Below, in pieces: positions 44,756 through 57,004 of a stretch of DNA of 64,000 nt. The stretch is from NCBI GenBank assembly GCA_022453515.1, contig JAJNNY010000037.1, forward strand, positions 1 to 64,000. The letters run 5' to 3'. Position numbers and translations under genes: made by a program. Under the pieces are notes generated by a model. That model ran no database searches, was not told where the DNA came from, and worked only from the letters and a program-made list of their open reading frames with translations. Origin of the DNA: Astrocystis sublimbata. Its lineage: Eukaryota > Ascomycota > Sordariomycetes > Xylariales > Xylariaceae. Position 1 is the stretch's first letter; each line of letters starts with the position of its first letter.

Positions 44756-47700
44756 ATGGAGTATGAACCTTCCGCCGACGGCGGCCGCGCCTCGCGCCGA
44801 GACCGTATCATGGGCAAGCTCTTCAAGAAGGAGAAGAAACCCACCAGCGAAGAGAGCGCCAACGAGATCTCCGACTTTCTAGGTACCTCGGACAGGTTGC
44901 AGGTCACCCACCCTCCCCCGAGACCACCTCCGTTCCAGAACCCCGGCCTCCCCACGCTGGCCATCGACACCGACAAGGCAAGCCGCTTCACCAAAGCCGC
45001 CAAGTATGCCACCGAATCCTCGCAGCAGAGCCTTCCCTATCGCGATCGTGACCGGGATCGTGCCAAGTCGCACAGTCCCCCAAGACCACAGAAACACAAG
45101 GGCAAGGGCTTGACTGTGCGCTTTGCCGACACATTCCCTGATGTCATTGGCGAGGGCGGCGACGAGTGTGACACAGCCGTGGCCGAGATTGGCAGAAGAC
45201 GTAGAGCCAAGTCTGCCCCGACAGCCTCCGCTCCGGTTATCAAGCAGGCTGGTCAGTATCCGCGGCCGGGGGGCACTGCCAGAGAAGCTCCCAAGGACGA
45301 GGATGATTTTGTGCCGGCACCTATCAGGCGGACACAGACTGGGTTCTCTATGAAGTCGGACGTCGATCGTACCCAATCTCTGTCGTCCGCCTCGCGTTCT
45401 CCCCCCGATCCTGCAGCAGCGAAATCCATCCCTGCCGGGGAACCTGTCCCCGCGCGTTTTCTCGATACCAGCGTTCGCAAGGACGAGGAACGTCGTTCGT
45501 TCATCGAGACCCACCAACAGGAGCAGAGGAGAGCAGAGGCCATGGCGCTGCAAGAGGCGATACGATCCGCGAACAACAGTGCACATCCTGACTGGGACGA
45601 CCACGTCTCGTCTCCCGAGTCTGCCCCGAAGTCGCCTCCTCAACAGCACCGACAACAGTATGCAGCAAGATCGCCAGCGCTGGGGCCCCCCTCTCCCGTT
45701 GCTAGCGAGAACCCTCCTCGGTCTCCCATACCTCCGTCTCTGGCAGAATCTGTCTCCTCCATGTTACGAACACAATCTACGAGATCACCCCTCACCCCAC
45801 CTGAAAGGAATCCCGCCAGAAAATCACCCCTTCCTCGCCAACCCCCTACCCAGGATCCGGCGCTGGCGCCTTCCAAAAAGTCACCCTTACCACCCATAGT
45901 AACGGACCAACCCCCGGATTTCAACAACGACTCGGCTCAGTCGCAGAGATCTCCCGACGAGCTGGGTATCATCAGTGGCTACAGCAACAGCAGCCCTCCC
46001 TCGGCCCACCTCAGCTCTGTGCACTCGACATCTGATTTATCTTTCAAAGCGACCCCCATCAACCAGAACCCTGCATCGCGTGGATTTCCCTCCCCGAATA
46101 TCGAGAGATCGAAGTCTCTGCATGTAGGGGGAGCTGCGGATGAAGCTTTTAATGAATTCGTCTCTCGCACGAAACATCTGTACGAGCTGTTTCGTCTGTA
46201 TGCGGAGCAGCAAAGGCCCCTGGACACTGCTCGGCCGGAAGATATCAGCCGGGCCGCACTCTGGTGGTTCTTGAAGGGCAGGACGTCGCTCGAAATCGTC
46301 ATCCGAAACCGCCCCCAGGATCCAGACGACACTCGCCATTTGATAGCGCGCTACCAAGCCTACACCGATCTCGCGAAAGGCTACTGGCTGACTGAGGTTG
46401 CTCTGCCCGAAATCGCGGAGGGCAAGTATAGTCCGGTGGCCGGGGAGCTGGGCGAGGTCAGACAGATACTGGTGACGAATCTGCGCAAGCTGGCTGGTTC
46501 GATGAAGAGGAACGGGTTCCTACCGCCGGACGACTCTTTTCTTCCTCAGACCATGGACAAGTCTATATGGATAGAGTATCCGGCTCTCAGCCAGGATATC
46601 ACTGCACTCCTCAACGGCAGGTGGGGTTCAACGCTGGCTGCCGTACAGGAGCCCACCCGTTCGATGGATGCGCTGGACGCGTTACCCATCGGCGATACTA
46701 ACAAGTACTTCATGTACACGAGAGTCAATGTAGATGTGTATCTCATGGAGCAAGGCATCGAATCCGCGCAAACGTATTTTCCTTGCATGCTCACTGTGGT
46801 TCGGTCACCCGAGGAGCCAAATCTCAACTTCATCGTGGCCAGCCAGAACGGCAGCGTCTCCTTGCGCATCCAGGCCGACAAGAAATCAGGCCCGACCTGG
46901 CAAAATGTCAAATGGAGGCAGGATGCTCAATCTATTGAGGTGAAGCTTCCCCGAGGCTTCTTACTCGCCATCCAATGCAAACAGCAGGACTTCAATGTAC
47001 TATGGGGCATATTCGACTTCAGCAACAAGACGCAGGGCTATCTTTACCCACGGCAAGATGAGGTGGTCGCATGCAACATCATGCTCCGAGGGTTCCATTA
47101 CTTTGATGCCAACCCGCAAGGCAGGGTATTTCCAAAGGAAGCCGTCGGGCAGTGTCAATTGGGCCTGTTCGAGAAGGTTTTGAAAGAGAACAGTCCGAAG
47201 GGACCCCGGACGTTTCATCGCGGCTTCCGTCTTGCTATAGTGACCGGGCCGAGAATGCGGACACTGAGCGGAGTCTCTCACCTATTCGCACCACAATTCC
47301 CGATCCACTTTGCCCTGTTGCGTGGTGACCAACGAGCACCAATGCTGCAACTGGAATTCAACGACAGCAAAGGCCGCGGTCGCATGGTCTTATCATTTTC
47401 CGATGAGCAGGAGCGAGAGAAAGTATTGAGGCTGATTAGCGGAAGCTACGTTCATCACGACGAAGAAGTCGTAGCTGACGTACCACTAGAGGGCATGAGC
47501 ATATCAGAAGGACTTGGCGACGGCAAGGGTGGATATCCGGCGATCCAAAAGCTGCCCTGGCAGAGAGCTCGCATCATCAACGACAGATATAGTGGCGACG
47601 AGTTCCCGCAGACAGTACTGGCGGAAAAGCTGAGGATCGAGACCGATTCCGTCGACAAGAAGGGCACCGGCATTGTGAGCACCATCACCGATCGTGTCAA

Positions 47701-48455
47701 TGTGGCTCCTGGGGAGCTGAGGTTACGGCTTGGCACCAAGGACATCCTCACCTTGCAGGTACTGCGGCAGCCGCAGCTCGACATGACGATGTCCCTTCTC
47801 GAAACGAGCGCGCCAAAAGACACGGCCCGCGAATTTGCTAGTCTGCAAAAGTCGATCCAGAGCAATACAACAGTGCGCACTTACCGCTTCCCCAGCTTTA
47901 ATCATCTGCACGCGTTCCAAGCCGGCATCACGGGGTATACTGTTCTGTTTGACGGAATAGCTGCTAGTCTCAACATCTCCCGCAGGATGATGGTAGTTCC
48001 CATCCACAAGAAATGGGAGGCTGGCACGACCCGGATCCAAGTGGTGCAGCAAGATACGACCGTCCAGCTTCTCGCCTTCTTCGAAGATTGGCACCATGGC
48101 CAGTGTATGGGGTTCGTGCTGAAGGGGACCGATGTGTTCGAGTGCTTCAGCCGAAGTGGCAAGTCAGGCCTGAAGCTTGCGGACGCCAAGTTCCCGCTTC
48201 CGAGAGTCCCGGCGGACGGGTCCTCCAAGACGGACGATATGGCTTTCTTGTGCCTCGACATGGTGGATTTTGCGGGCGAGCACGACGATATTGCTATTTT
48301 ATTCGATGATGATAAGGGTAAGTCTTGTTCCCTTGGGTGGTCACTATTCGGCATGCGCGGATGAGCTGACGGAGATGTGATGTGCAGAACGGGACCGTCT
48401 TTGCGCCGTTCTCCCGGCTCCGGTCAAGGGGTCCCGGTTGAGCAGGGTAAAGTAA
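44756..48455 (+). CDS. Large conserved-looking fungal protein of unknown function
   Basis: Exon 1 is 44756-48317 and exon 2 is 48388-48455; the 70-nt intron (donor GTAAGT, acceptor GTGCAG) joins in phase 1, giving 1209 residues. I do not recognise a named family. Residues 1-450 or so are low-complexity, rich in Ser, Pro, Arg and Gln, with MGKLFKKEKKP near residue 19 and several SPPR/PPSP clusters, so probably disordered and phosphorylated. From about residue 470 the protein is well ordered: EAFNEFVSRTKHLYELFRLY, ALWWFLKGRTSLE, then beta-rich segments such as YFPCMLTVVRSPEEPNLNFI and WQNVKWRQDAQSIEVKLPRG. The C-terminal third (for example VQLLAFFEDWHHGQCMGF) resembles PH-like or actin-regulator folds only in general strand pattern. 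Splicing at the end changes the C-terminus to GERDRLC..LSRVK. There is no signal peptide or membrane helix. It may be a cytoplasmic scaffold. Confidence 0.85.
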
Positions 48456-50833
48456 CCAACGACGAAAAGACTGCACATTTCAACGGGATATGATGATTGA
48501 TACGAGGACATGACGTGAGCACTAGATGCATAGTGGATGCAAAGGATAACTAAACTCGGCAATTCCGTACATTCGAAATATTACATGCATGGACCGCTGC
48601 TATCGACGGAATAGACAGAGGTTATGTTCAATCGAATCAGACAGCCTGCGAGCGATGTAGAAAGCTCGAAGTTCAGCTTATATCCTGACACACCACGGAC
48701 GAACAAAGAACAACAGACTTTGAGATCTGGAAGAAACATGAGCAAGACAGAGCAATGCGACGAAGCATGGGTGCGGTCTTGGTAGAAAGACCGGAGAGTT
48801 CGAGGGCAGGACAAGACAGGTGTGGATTAGATGGACGGATGAATGCCGACGGGTCGCCCCGAGCCGAACCGAGCCGAGTGTTGAAGGTGGTCCGTCGCCT
48901 TTGCTTGATGCATGTCAAACCAGGTAGGTAGTTGAGAAGTGTTTGGCATATATACTCACCGAGTTTGGGTACAACAGATGGAATAGCCGAACTACGAATA
49001 GCCAAGGGCGAGGGGTGTGAGATGTAGCTGGTTGTGGTGTTGAATACCTTAGCATGAGAATAATCCACCCAGCCGGTCGATCAATCCTCGCATATGGAGC
49101 TACCTCGTGTTGCGATTATTGATGCGTGAACATACATAGACATGTGACCTGAGAAGTTGTCTGCATTAAATTTCTATAGAGTTATTCCCCCTAGGTGGTT
49201 AGTCAATGTCAAGATAGATTCATTGGTGATATCGTTGGAGATAGAGTAGTAGCAGGGAGGCAGGGATGCCGGAGTTAATTGAAAGAAACGGCCGCACTGG
49301 CGATATTCCTTTTTGTCACTCTTGAGCTGCCAACCGAGCCACGCAGGGACAGGTGTTGATGTCGCGTATGTCATTCTACGTAAGTACGACAACCTCGAAG
49401 CACAATTTATCTGGCTGCCTAAGAGATGTCCAACAATGACGGCCCTGCTTGCCTGGCAGCCTGGGTTTGCAACGGAAGGGATGGTCAGAACCCAACCTTA
49501 GGGTCTTATAAGTACGACTGTGATTTGGATGCATCTGGGCCCATCCAGGTTGCCAATGCCTGCGAAAAGGTACACCTGTCTACCTGTCTACCTGTCTACC
49601 TGTCTACCTGTCTGCGTGGTTTGTGGTGTCGTGGATTCATTTTGGCGTGTACCTAGCATCATGGATGTATGGGTGTGTAAGAAGTACTATGTAGCTTGGG
49701 GCGAGAACCGCATGAGAGCTGCGAAGCGAATTGCGAAGCGAATTGCGAACTGGATGTAGCTGATTCGGAGATCTTCCCCGCAAAGTCCCACTTTCTAAGG
49801 AATGCTCAGCTCCTGTAGGCTGCAAGCATGCCCGTGGGCTGTCATGGAGATCTCATGGGCTGTAGCCTGTAGGCAACTTAGTTCTCAATATCCCTGCATG
49901 CGCGGCGCTTATTACGGCTGTGTAAGCCAGCTGCCCATGTCTACTTAGAGGGACCTCGGGATAAAGGGGGCTTTATATAGCTACATGTAGCATGAAGAAG
50001 GTACACCGGTATGTACTTGCTGGTTGCCTTGGGATAATACGATACAAGCACACCTGGCAATCTCGTGGTTGTCGGTAGTGAAACGGAGGATTAATTGTCA
50101 ATGGATTTTTCAGGCAACGTGCAAACAAGGCGAAAGAGTGACGGATGCATAACCGGCCGGCCCAAACAAGGTTGGGTGACTGTCGAACAGAGGGAGGAGA
50201 AGCCCCTCCGTCGATGACCCCACCAGCGGCGCCCTTGAGCAGAGCTAGGTACCATGCTACCCAAGGTTAGGTGTCGAGGGTGTACGGAGGTAGGTACCTG
50301 ACGATGTGGGTTAGAGCGCGGGACAATGACGGTGAGGAGTGAGGTCATTGGGAACCTTACGCAATCGATAAAACACAGCCCACTTCGAGCCAATGCTATT
50401 AAACCATCGGCTGCTGTACCGGCTGGCGGTCCAGATGCCAGTCTCTCCAAGCCAATCCCTCAGGTCCAAGACACACATGGAGTCTTATTAGCTGCGGTGC
50501 CACACCATTGGGACCGTCAGGTGCATCACATACACAGTAACCCGCAGGGAGGGGCAAACCGTCTGCGCTTAACCTTGGAAGACTAAGACCAAGACCGCAT
50601 TCGTTCTTCCCTTCCAAGCTGCGAGCCTGCGAAATCCTCATCTATTCAACCCCCCACTCACTCACTCCATTTACACTTTCTTGCCTTTCCTCGCGCCCTG
50701 CCTTGATCCTGACTTCCAAGGCTATCACTAGTTGTCCATTTCTCTCCCGTCTACTACCGTTATCAAGCATACAAGACCGCAGGCATAGACACCAAACTCC
50801 AGTCTGGGATCTTCGATATTCCTAACTATCAAA
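48456..50833. other. Intergenic region
   Basis: No gene is supported. Contains a CCTGTCTA minisatellite at 49575-49614, a tandem GCGAATTGCGAA segment near 49725-49748, and AGGTAGG motifs near 48922 and 50285. The last 200 bases before 50834 are C/T-rich, as in a leader of the oxysterol-binding protein gene. Confidence 0.5.
49575..49614 (+). repeat. CCTGTCTA minisatellite
   Basis: Four perfect 8-base units CCTGTCTA followed by a fifth with one change (CCTGTCTG). Confidence 0.9.
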
Positions 50834-52975
50834 ATGCCTGTTGGCAAGATAACCACGGGGCTCTCCCGTCGCCATAGGGCGCAATCCAATGCTAGTATGA
50901 ACCAACTCGCCCATCATCAGACACCCGTTTCTCCAAGCCAACAACAAATCAACGCCGTTCGCTGACCTCTGACTTGGCGATGCAGGTAGCGCCGACGGGA
51001 GCGCCGGCGAGGCCGATAGCGATACCAGCATCATGGAACCCGATCAGGGGAACGGTCCGTCTACATACATATCCTGTCGCAAGACTTTCCAGTAAACTGC
51101 ATGCTGACCGTCCCGCAGTTCTTACCCACATCATCTCCCAGCTTCGACCCGGCGCCGATTTGAGCCGCGTTGTGCTTCCGACCTTCATCCTCGAGCCACG
51201 AAGCATGTTGGAGCGAATAACCAAGTAAGCTCCGCGAACCACGGCCATTCTGACGTCTAGTGGCTGTAGAGTATGACTAACACCGAGGTTTCTGCACGGC
51301 AGTTTCATGTGCCATCCCGAAATGCTCCTCGACATTCCCGAATTAGAAGATCCGGTCGATCGCTTCGTTTCTGTTGTCAAGTTCTACCTCAGTGGCTGGC
51401 ACATCAGGCCTCCGTAAGGCGCACTCTCCACAGCCGCGCATCCGCGCATTTGTCTTGGGTGCCAATGACTAATCTCTGGTATAGTGGCGTGAAAAAGCCC
51501 CTTAACCCCATTCTGGGAGAGGTGTACTCCTGCTACTGGGACCTGCCCGACCACACGCGCGCATACTACATATCCGAGCAGACATCACACCATCCTCCCA
51601 AGTCGAGCTACTTCTACATGGCACCCGATCACCACATTCGCATAGACGGTACACTGAAGCCCAGGAGCAAGTTCCTCGGCAACTCGGCTGCCAGTCTGAT
51701 GGAGGGTGTCGCTGTTCTGAGCCTGCTTAATAGGGGCAAGGACCGTCAAAAGGGGGAGAGATAGTACGTGTCAACCGATCCATTCAGCTCATTGCCCGTG
51801 CTGACTGTTTCCTTCTTACAGTTGGCTTACACAGCCCAATATGTACGCCCGAGGCATCTTGTTTGGGAAGATGCAGTACGAGCTTGGGGACCACAGCGTG
51901 GTTCGTTGCCCTGAACTAGGTCTTTCCGCCGATATCGATTTCAAGACAAAAGGTTGGGTTAGCGGTACATATAACGCGATAGGAGGAACCATAAAAGACG
52001 ACAAGACCGGCCAGGTCTTATTTGAACTATCGGGTCTCTGGAGCGACGAGATGTTTATCAAAGATTTGAGAGTAAGGCGTCTTAGCACAGCCTCTTCCTT
52101 ATTAATACGGGAAATTGGGATGGACGCGTAAACTAACTGTGTGCGTCAGAGCAACAACAAGCAAATGTTTTTCGATGCCCGGAAAGCGAAGGCCTCGAAG
52201 CCGAAAGTCAGACCTATAGAAGAGCACCTCGAGCATGAATCCAACAAATTGTGGCAGAAGACGGCCCAGGCAGTCAAGGACAAGAACCACGAACTGGCCA
52301 CAGACGAAAAGACGAAGATCGAGGACAAACAGCGCGAAGAAGCCGCGAAACGCGCAGCAGCAGGCGTCGATTGGCAACCGCAGCTCTTCAGGCGGGTAAA
52401 CTCCGAGATGGACGGCAACGAAGAGGATATGGAGAAGCTCGAGTGGATCATCAACGCCACCGTGTAAGTCTGGCTCGGTTCGGCTCTTATTCAAAGGCGA
52501 ATGAATTACTGACGTTATGAAAAGCGATGGCGACACTCCAGCGAAGCAAGCTGAACAGATGATGGCCATCTTTCCCATACTCAAAGGCCAAACTGCTAAC
52601 GAGCGAGTCACCCCCCCTCAAAATGCGATCCCAAACGTTGCACAAAAGCTTGCTCCTGCAACTGCTTCGTCCACCCAGACTCCTGCTGCCAATCCGACGG
52701 CCCCCACCAACAATGGCGCGGACCTGATCGACTTTGGCCAGAAGGACGACCCTACGCCAGCACCAGCACCCGCGCCAGTCGAGCCTAAGCGCATCTCTAC
52801 TGACATTCAAAACTTGCTAGAGTCCACAGGCCAGAAGGCTAGCAACGGTCCCCTGCTTGATTTCACCAAGGACCTGAAGAACGGCCTTCCTGACGGAAAG
52901 ACCAAGGCGCCGATTGCTCTGACAAGGGGCGATACTACGGAGAGCAACGATGCCTTCTTTGATGCACATGAATAG
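50834..52975 (+). CDS. Oxysterol-binding protein-related protein, Osh6/Osh7 type
   Basis: Lipid-transfer protein; yeast Osh6/Osh7 exchange phosphatidylserine and PI4P between ER and plasma membrane. Eight exons: 50834-50894, 50986-51054, 51119-51224, 51303-51413, 51485-51763, 51822-52071, 52150-52463 and 52525-52975, with all phases consistent, giving 546 residues. After a short N-terminus rich in Ser, Asp and Glu ([15 protein letters not shown]) the ligand-binding domain begins [20 protein letters not shown]. The OSBP fingerprint EQTSHHPP is intact, and [25 protein letters not shown] and [15 protein letters not shown] are strongly conserved. There is no PH, FFAT or ankyrin domain, which fits Osh6/7. 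The C-terminal 150 residues are a Pro/Ala-rich extension ([11 protein letters not shown]) absent from the yeast proteins. Intron phases were decisive: simple open frames show only pieces of this gene. Confidence 0.94.
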
Positions 52976-53844
52976 TCGGCGTCTTGACTCAGATCAAGTC
53001 TAGATTGAGGAGACGCATGAAATCATTCCGGATACATCAACATCGAGTCGAGACGATAGACAGCGTGACAGAAATGCCCCGGGATAACAGGCTTATTTAT
53101 CAGACAAAATCGGGGTGCGCACAGAGAAGAGGACGAGAAACGGTCGGGCCAGATTCGCATTCGCGAGGGTTCAGATGCAGCTCATCCATAGGATCTTTGC
53201 AACTTGTTCTTGTGGCGTCAGGGACAAACGGCCAGGAAGAAATACCAGCTACCCACCTGGACAGTCCTTGAGAGCAGATAGTTCTCGATACTGAACAAGT
53301 AAGCCAGGCTACGCATACACTACTCTACTCTTACTGAAAACAGAGATTCGGGAGCCAACTGGGAGATGATGAAAGCATGGAAGGCCCAGCTGGAACGGTG
53401 TATATACCCATTTATTAGTCTGATTACATATTGTGAAAGTTATCTGCGTTTTGGCTCGATTGCTTGTGAACTTAACCGCTCATGTATGTGCTCCGATGGG
53501 GTCACACCAGACTGGGAAACAGGGAGAGCTTGAGAATTTCACGGCTTTGCTTTTGAGCAATGATAGTTCTTCGTGTTTTTTCATGTTTTGCTACTAGTTG
53601 AAGTGTGCTTCTGGGTATCAGATGTTTCTCAGATTGATTCTTTTGCCGATGTGCCCATATCCCTTGATTACACATACTGGATGTAATGACGCTCGAAAGA
53701 AAACTGTCCATTCCTCTTGTCCGGGTATTAATACACGCACTTTCCTCCCCTCTCGATCTCCTCCCCGACTTCCGATTCTGCTTCCGTCCACCGCTCGTGC
53801 AGCTCTCTGATCTCGATCTCGAATTGTCTCCGAGGGCAGACAAC
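52976..53844. other. Intergenic, convergent 3' ends
   Basis: Spacer between the oxysterol-binding protein gene (plus) and the U2AF small-subunit gene (minus). No gene is supported; frame 53686-54486 on the plus strand is antisense to the U2AF gene. Confidence 0.5.
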
Positions 53845-54474
53845 CTAGTACCGCCGCCGTGTGGGCTCGGGGCTGGGACTCCGCGAAACACTCTTGGCGT
53901 CGCGGCCGCGCATCTTGAGCCACTTCTTGGTGGCGAGGGTGAGCTCCCGATCGAGCTCGGGCGTCGGATTCTTCCGATGTATGAAATTGCAAAACCCCCC
54001 ACGCACGCAGCCCTCGCCCGAGTTCAGGCGACAACAGGCCTCGCGGAAATCCGTGACGGGGCTCAGCTCGCAGTAGATGGGGCGGCCGGCGTACCAGCGG
54101 GAATTGAGCTCGTCGCAGGCGGACTGGGCGGAGTCCTCGTACTTGAAGCGGGCGTAGACGTTGCCGATGAGGTGGTCGTTGGTGTTGTCGCAGACGACGA
54201 GCTCCTCGAGCTCGCCGTACTTGCACAGCTCGCACCACAGGTCCTCGTAGAAGGCGTCGAAGTGGTTCATGCACTGCTCGGGCGTGAGCCGCGACTTGGG
54301 GTCGTGCGCCGGGTTCTGGTACATGGAGGGCAGCAGGATGGTCTGGGAGTAGGACGGCTTCACGTGCTTGCGCGAACACCGGTCGCCGTGCCGGCACGCG
54401 CCGATCTTGTAGTAGAACGAGCAGTTGACTTTATCCTGCTCCGTGCCGAAGATGGACGCGAGGAAGTTGGCCAT
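53845..54474 (-). CDS. U2AF small subunit (U2AF35/U2AF23) splicing factor
   Basis: Recognises the AG at the 3' end of introns as part of the U2AF heterodimer in the nucleus. A single exon encodes 209 residues. The N-terminal CCCH zinc finger is Cys18-x8-Cys27-x5-Cys33-x3-His37, and Ser34, the residue equivalent to the one mutated in human U2AF1 disease, is conserved. A UHM-type RNA-recognition fold follows (ELCKYGELEELVVCDN, GNVYARFKYED). The second CCCH finger lies at SGEGCVRGGFCNFIH. The C-terminus is a short RS-like tail (SVSRSPSPEPTRRRY), as in the fission yeast protein rather than the long human RS domain. The length matches the 216-residue fission yeast homologue. Third codon positions are strongly G/C-biased. 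The partner (U2AF65-like) gene is not in the window. Confidence 0.97.
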   Translation of the reverse strand: MANFLASIFGTEQDKVNCSFYYKIGACRHGDRCSRKHVKPSYSQTILLPSMYQNPAHDPKSRLTPEQCMNHFDAFYEDLWCELCKYGELEELVVCDNTNDHLIGNVYARFKYEDSAQSACDELNSRWYAGRPIYCELSPVTDFREACCRLNSGEGCVRGGFCNFIHRKNPTPELDRELTLATKKWLKMRGRDAKSVSRSPSPEPTRRRY

Positions 54475-55664
54475 TGTGAAGGATAGAGGAGTGAGGATGG
54501 AAGAATTCGGCGAGCGCTTGCGAGGTTATGGATAAAGACGCGACGAGATGGTTTGTTGGTTGGTCGGTCCGTTCGTCGATTCGGAGTGGAGGGACAATTC
54601 GACGGGTGGCGGATGCGCGCGCTGAGGAAGATGCGTTTGTATTCGACTTCGAGTGTGAGGTGAGGAACTGATTATCGCGCTTATCGATGGAGATGTAGCT
54701 ATTGTTGCGGGTTCGAGGTCGGACGGTTGTAAGGGCTAAAGTTGAGCTCCCGTAGCTGTCGGTCTGTAGATTACTTGACGCGCAAGTGAGTTTTCATGAA
54801 TTGCGGTAATGGATTGAAAGGAGGTGCATGAACTGGGGCGAAAGACGAAAGGTCGAAGTGGAGAATTAGATGCAGGTACTAAGGTACCTTGGACGACCTT
54901 AGCTTGGCTTGTTTAGTGGACCTGACCTAATTCAGTGTCGAGGTGTTCAGCCTCGCCACTCCAGCCACATCTAGATTCTTCCAATCCTTGATGAGCATTT
55001 GAGCCACAGAAGACAAGGAGCTTGGCGGGCTTGGATTAGGTAATGCTTTTTCTTCTTTTTCTTGAATCCAATTTCGGGATCGATATACTGCAAAAACATA
55101 TCAGTCACCGGATGAGTATCGGAACCCAGTAAACGCGTAGTTATTCGAGAATCTTCTACTACACCCCAAGCTTCAAGATGATGAACAGACTAACAATAGT
55201 TAGGCAGCCAATAGGAATCGTTGCATGATCTGCCCTTGTATTTGCGCATGCATGCCCCGTCTTCAACTGCTGCCAAACACCGGAAGGACGCCGATATGCC
55301 GGGTCCCTTATTGTTAGTCATTTACTTAGCGTTGAAGGGGATGGACTAGCGGATCGGACCACAGATCAACAGGAGCCAAGGGCGTAAATTGACAGAGTTG
55401 TGGAGACTTGAGTGAATGCGAGGATGAGAGACATTTACTCATGCAGTTGTACAGTTGTACTTGTAAGTGAGTGAATAAAAACCAACACGGTGATCCATAT
55501 AAGGAGAACATATGTGACCAACACGACCAAACACATCATAGAACTTTGATACCAAAAGCCGACTTGATTGCTAGCCAAAACTCTCATACTTGGCACCAAA
55601 CATCACTTACAGCTCCATCGAAACTTAAGCGCTTACACCGCCACAAGACATCAGATCCATCAAC
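54475..55664. other. Divergent promoter region
   Basis: Between the starts of the U2AF gene (minus) and the GNAT gene (plus). Contains ACTAAGGTACCTTGG near 54877. The last 50 bases before 55665 are C/A-rich like a fungal leader. No gene is supported. Confidence 0.5.
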
Positions 55665-56255
55665 ATGGCTACAATAGATAGCGAGAGCATGGTGCCGGCT
55701 CAAGAATACACCACGCCCAAGCCAGCCTCTGGCGACATCACGGTAGGGCACGCCCAGCCCTCGGAAGCAGCTGCCATCGCCAAGATCGGCGCAGACACCT
55801 ACACTGCCACCTTTGGCTTCTTCGTGTCCGCGCAGGATCTCGCGACCTTCCTGAACGAAACATACATCGAGTCCGTCGTGCTCGCGGACCTCCAAGACCC
55901 CGCGGTAGAGACGTGGGCGGCGCGCGACTCGGCAGGCAAAGCCCTCGGCATGGTGCAGCTCGTGCGCTCGCTCACGGAGCCCTGTGTCCCCGGGGACCCG
56001 AAGACGCATGCGGAGCTGAGAAGGCTGTACGTCGACACGGCTGCGCACGGGAAGGGCATCGGGAGTAAACTGATCGAGGCAGTGGAGAGCCAGGCGCGCG
56101 CCGAGGGGTTCAAGATCATGTGGCTTACGGTCTGGGAGAATAATACGAGTGCACAGAGGCTGTATGAGAGGCTGGGGTATGAGGAGGTGGGCACTGCGAA
56201 TTTTCGGACGGGCGAGTGCGTACAGACGGATCATGTGCTTTATAAAAAGCTATGA
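55665..56255 (+). CDS. GNAT-family N-acetyltransferase
   Basis: Transfers an acetyl group from acetyl-CoA to an amine. A single exon encodes 196 residues. After about 25 unstructured N-terminal residues the GNAT fold begins (ITVGHAQPSEAAAIAKIG). Motif A, with the pyrophosphate-binding loop, is RRLYVDTAAHGKGIGSKLIE around residues 122-141, where the Gly-x-Gly of HGKGIG is intact. Motif B follows as WLTVWENNTSAQRLYERLGY. The YTATFGFFVSAQDLATFLNE segment is shared with bacterial acetyltransferases of the Paf/IAT type acting on spermidine or small molecules. The substrate cannot be told from sequence. There is no signal peptide. The ATG at 55665 follows a C/A-rich leader (ATCAACATGG) and is the natural start. 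Confidence 0.9.
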   Translation: MATIDSESMVPAQEYTTPKPASGDITVGHAQPSEAAAIAKIGADTYTATFGFFVSAQDLATFLNETYIESVVLADLQDPAVETWAARDSAGKALGMVQLVRSLTEPCVPGDPKTHAELRRLYVDTAAHGKGIGSKLIEAVESQARAEGFKIMWLTVWENNTSAQRLYERLGYEEVGTANFRTGECVQTDHVLYKKL

Positions 56256-56662
56256 GGAGATGAGGTGGTTGTTTGAATATCTACGCTGATAGAATGTGCT
56301 AGAGTGCCCACGCAGGGTGTGATGGGAGGTAGAAACGGGGTATAGAATAATTAGAGGATAATGCTATGATACCTTGACAGCGCTGGGAAGTTCCCTTGAT
56401 CCGGGGAAAAGTAGAGTATGCAGAGGAATGCAGTTGGTTTATACCAGCCCTGTCGCTGACCTATTCGATCTCGGTGCGGTACTCCATGAAAGTGATTACA
56501 TATTGTTTGACATTACACATGCCTCGAAATCGGAAGGTTTTCAGACTGCTCGTCGTGCTGGGCTTGGCTGCTCAACTTTCTCAACCAGGTAGAGGGATCC
56601 AGTTGCAGTGCTAGGACAGTGATAGTCGGGCGTTGAATGATTTCAGTTGTCAAGTGACCTAA
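56256..56662. other. Intergenic region
   Basis: 3' flank of the GNAT gene. No gene is supported; two overlapping short frames (56374-56592, 56396-56614) have no family features. Confidence 0.4.
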
Positions 56663-57004
56663 TTGATGATAATGAATCGGCGATGGAATTATAAGTCGTC
56701 AGTCAAATGGCTGTCTCCCGAGGCCGTTTCGCAGAATGTCAGTGTAAGAGGAACTCATCAACCCGGGCATACTTATGAGTTGTTCAACCCAACAGAGCTC
56801 TCTGTGACTCTCGGGTTTCAATCCAGAAGCTTCCATGTTCGAGTTAAGGAGCCTCCCTCGGACACGTTCAAGCCAACTCGGACACTTTTCGTTCGTGATG
56901 GCACAGTATGTCTTGAAGCTGGACCTAACGGCTTCGGCTTCAATACGTTGCCGGGCCCTTTTGCGATTGTCAACCTGACTGAGATATTAGCGCCTACGAC
57001 GTAA
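56663..57004 (+). CDS. Possible small orphan protein, 113 residues
   Basis: An open frame without recognised relatives. The translation has mixed composition with regular hydrophobic spacing (TYELFNPTELSVTLGFQSRS, then HVRVKEPPSDTFKP and NTLPGPFAIVNLTEIL), more protein-like than neighbouring noise frames, and suggests a small beta-rich fold. There is no signal peptide and no clear leader. It could be a fragment of a larger lost gene or a chance frame. I list it only as a candidate. Confidence 0.25.
   Translation: MMIMNRRWNYKSSVKWLSPEAVSQNVSVRGTHQPGHTYELFNPTELSVTLGFQSRSFHVRVKEPPSDTFKPTRTLFVRDGTVCLEAGPNGFGFNTLPGPFAIVNLTEILAPTT

Noticed and set aside
44879..45655. 258-codon minus-strand frame
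   Set aside because: Antisense shadow of the Ser/Pro/Arg-rich N-terminal half of the large protein on the plus strand.
53686..54486. 266-codon open frame on the plus strand
   Set aside because: Antisense to the clear U2AF small-subunit gene; Leu/Val/Glu-rich shadow without motifs.
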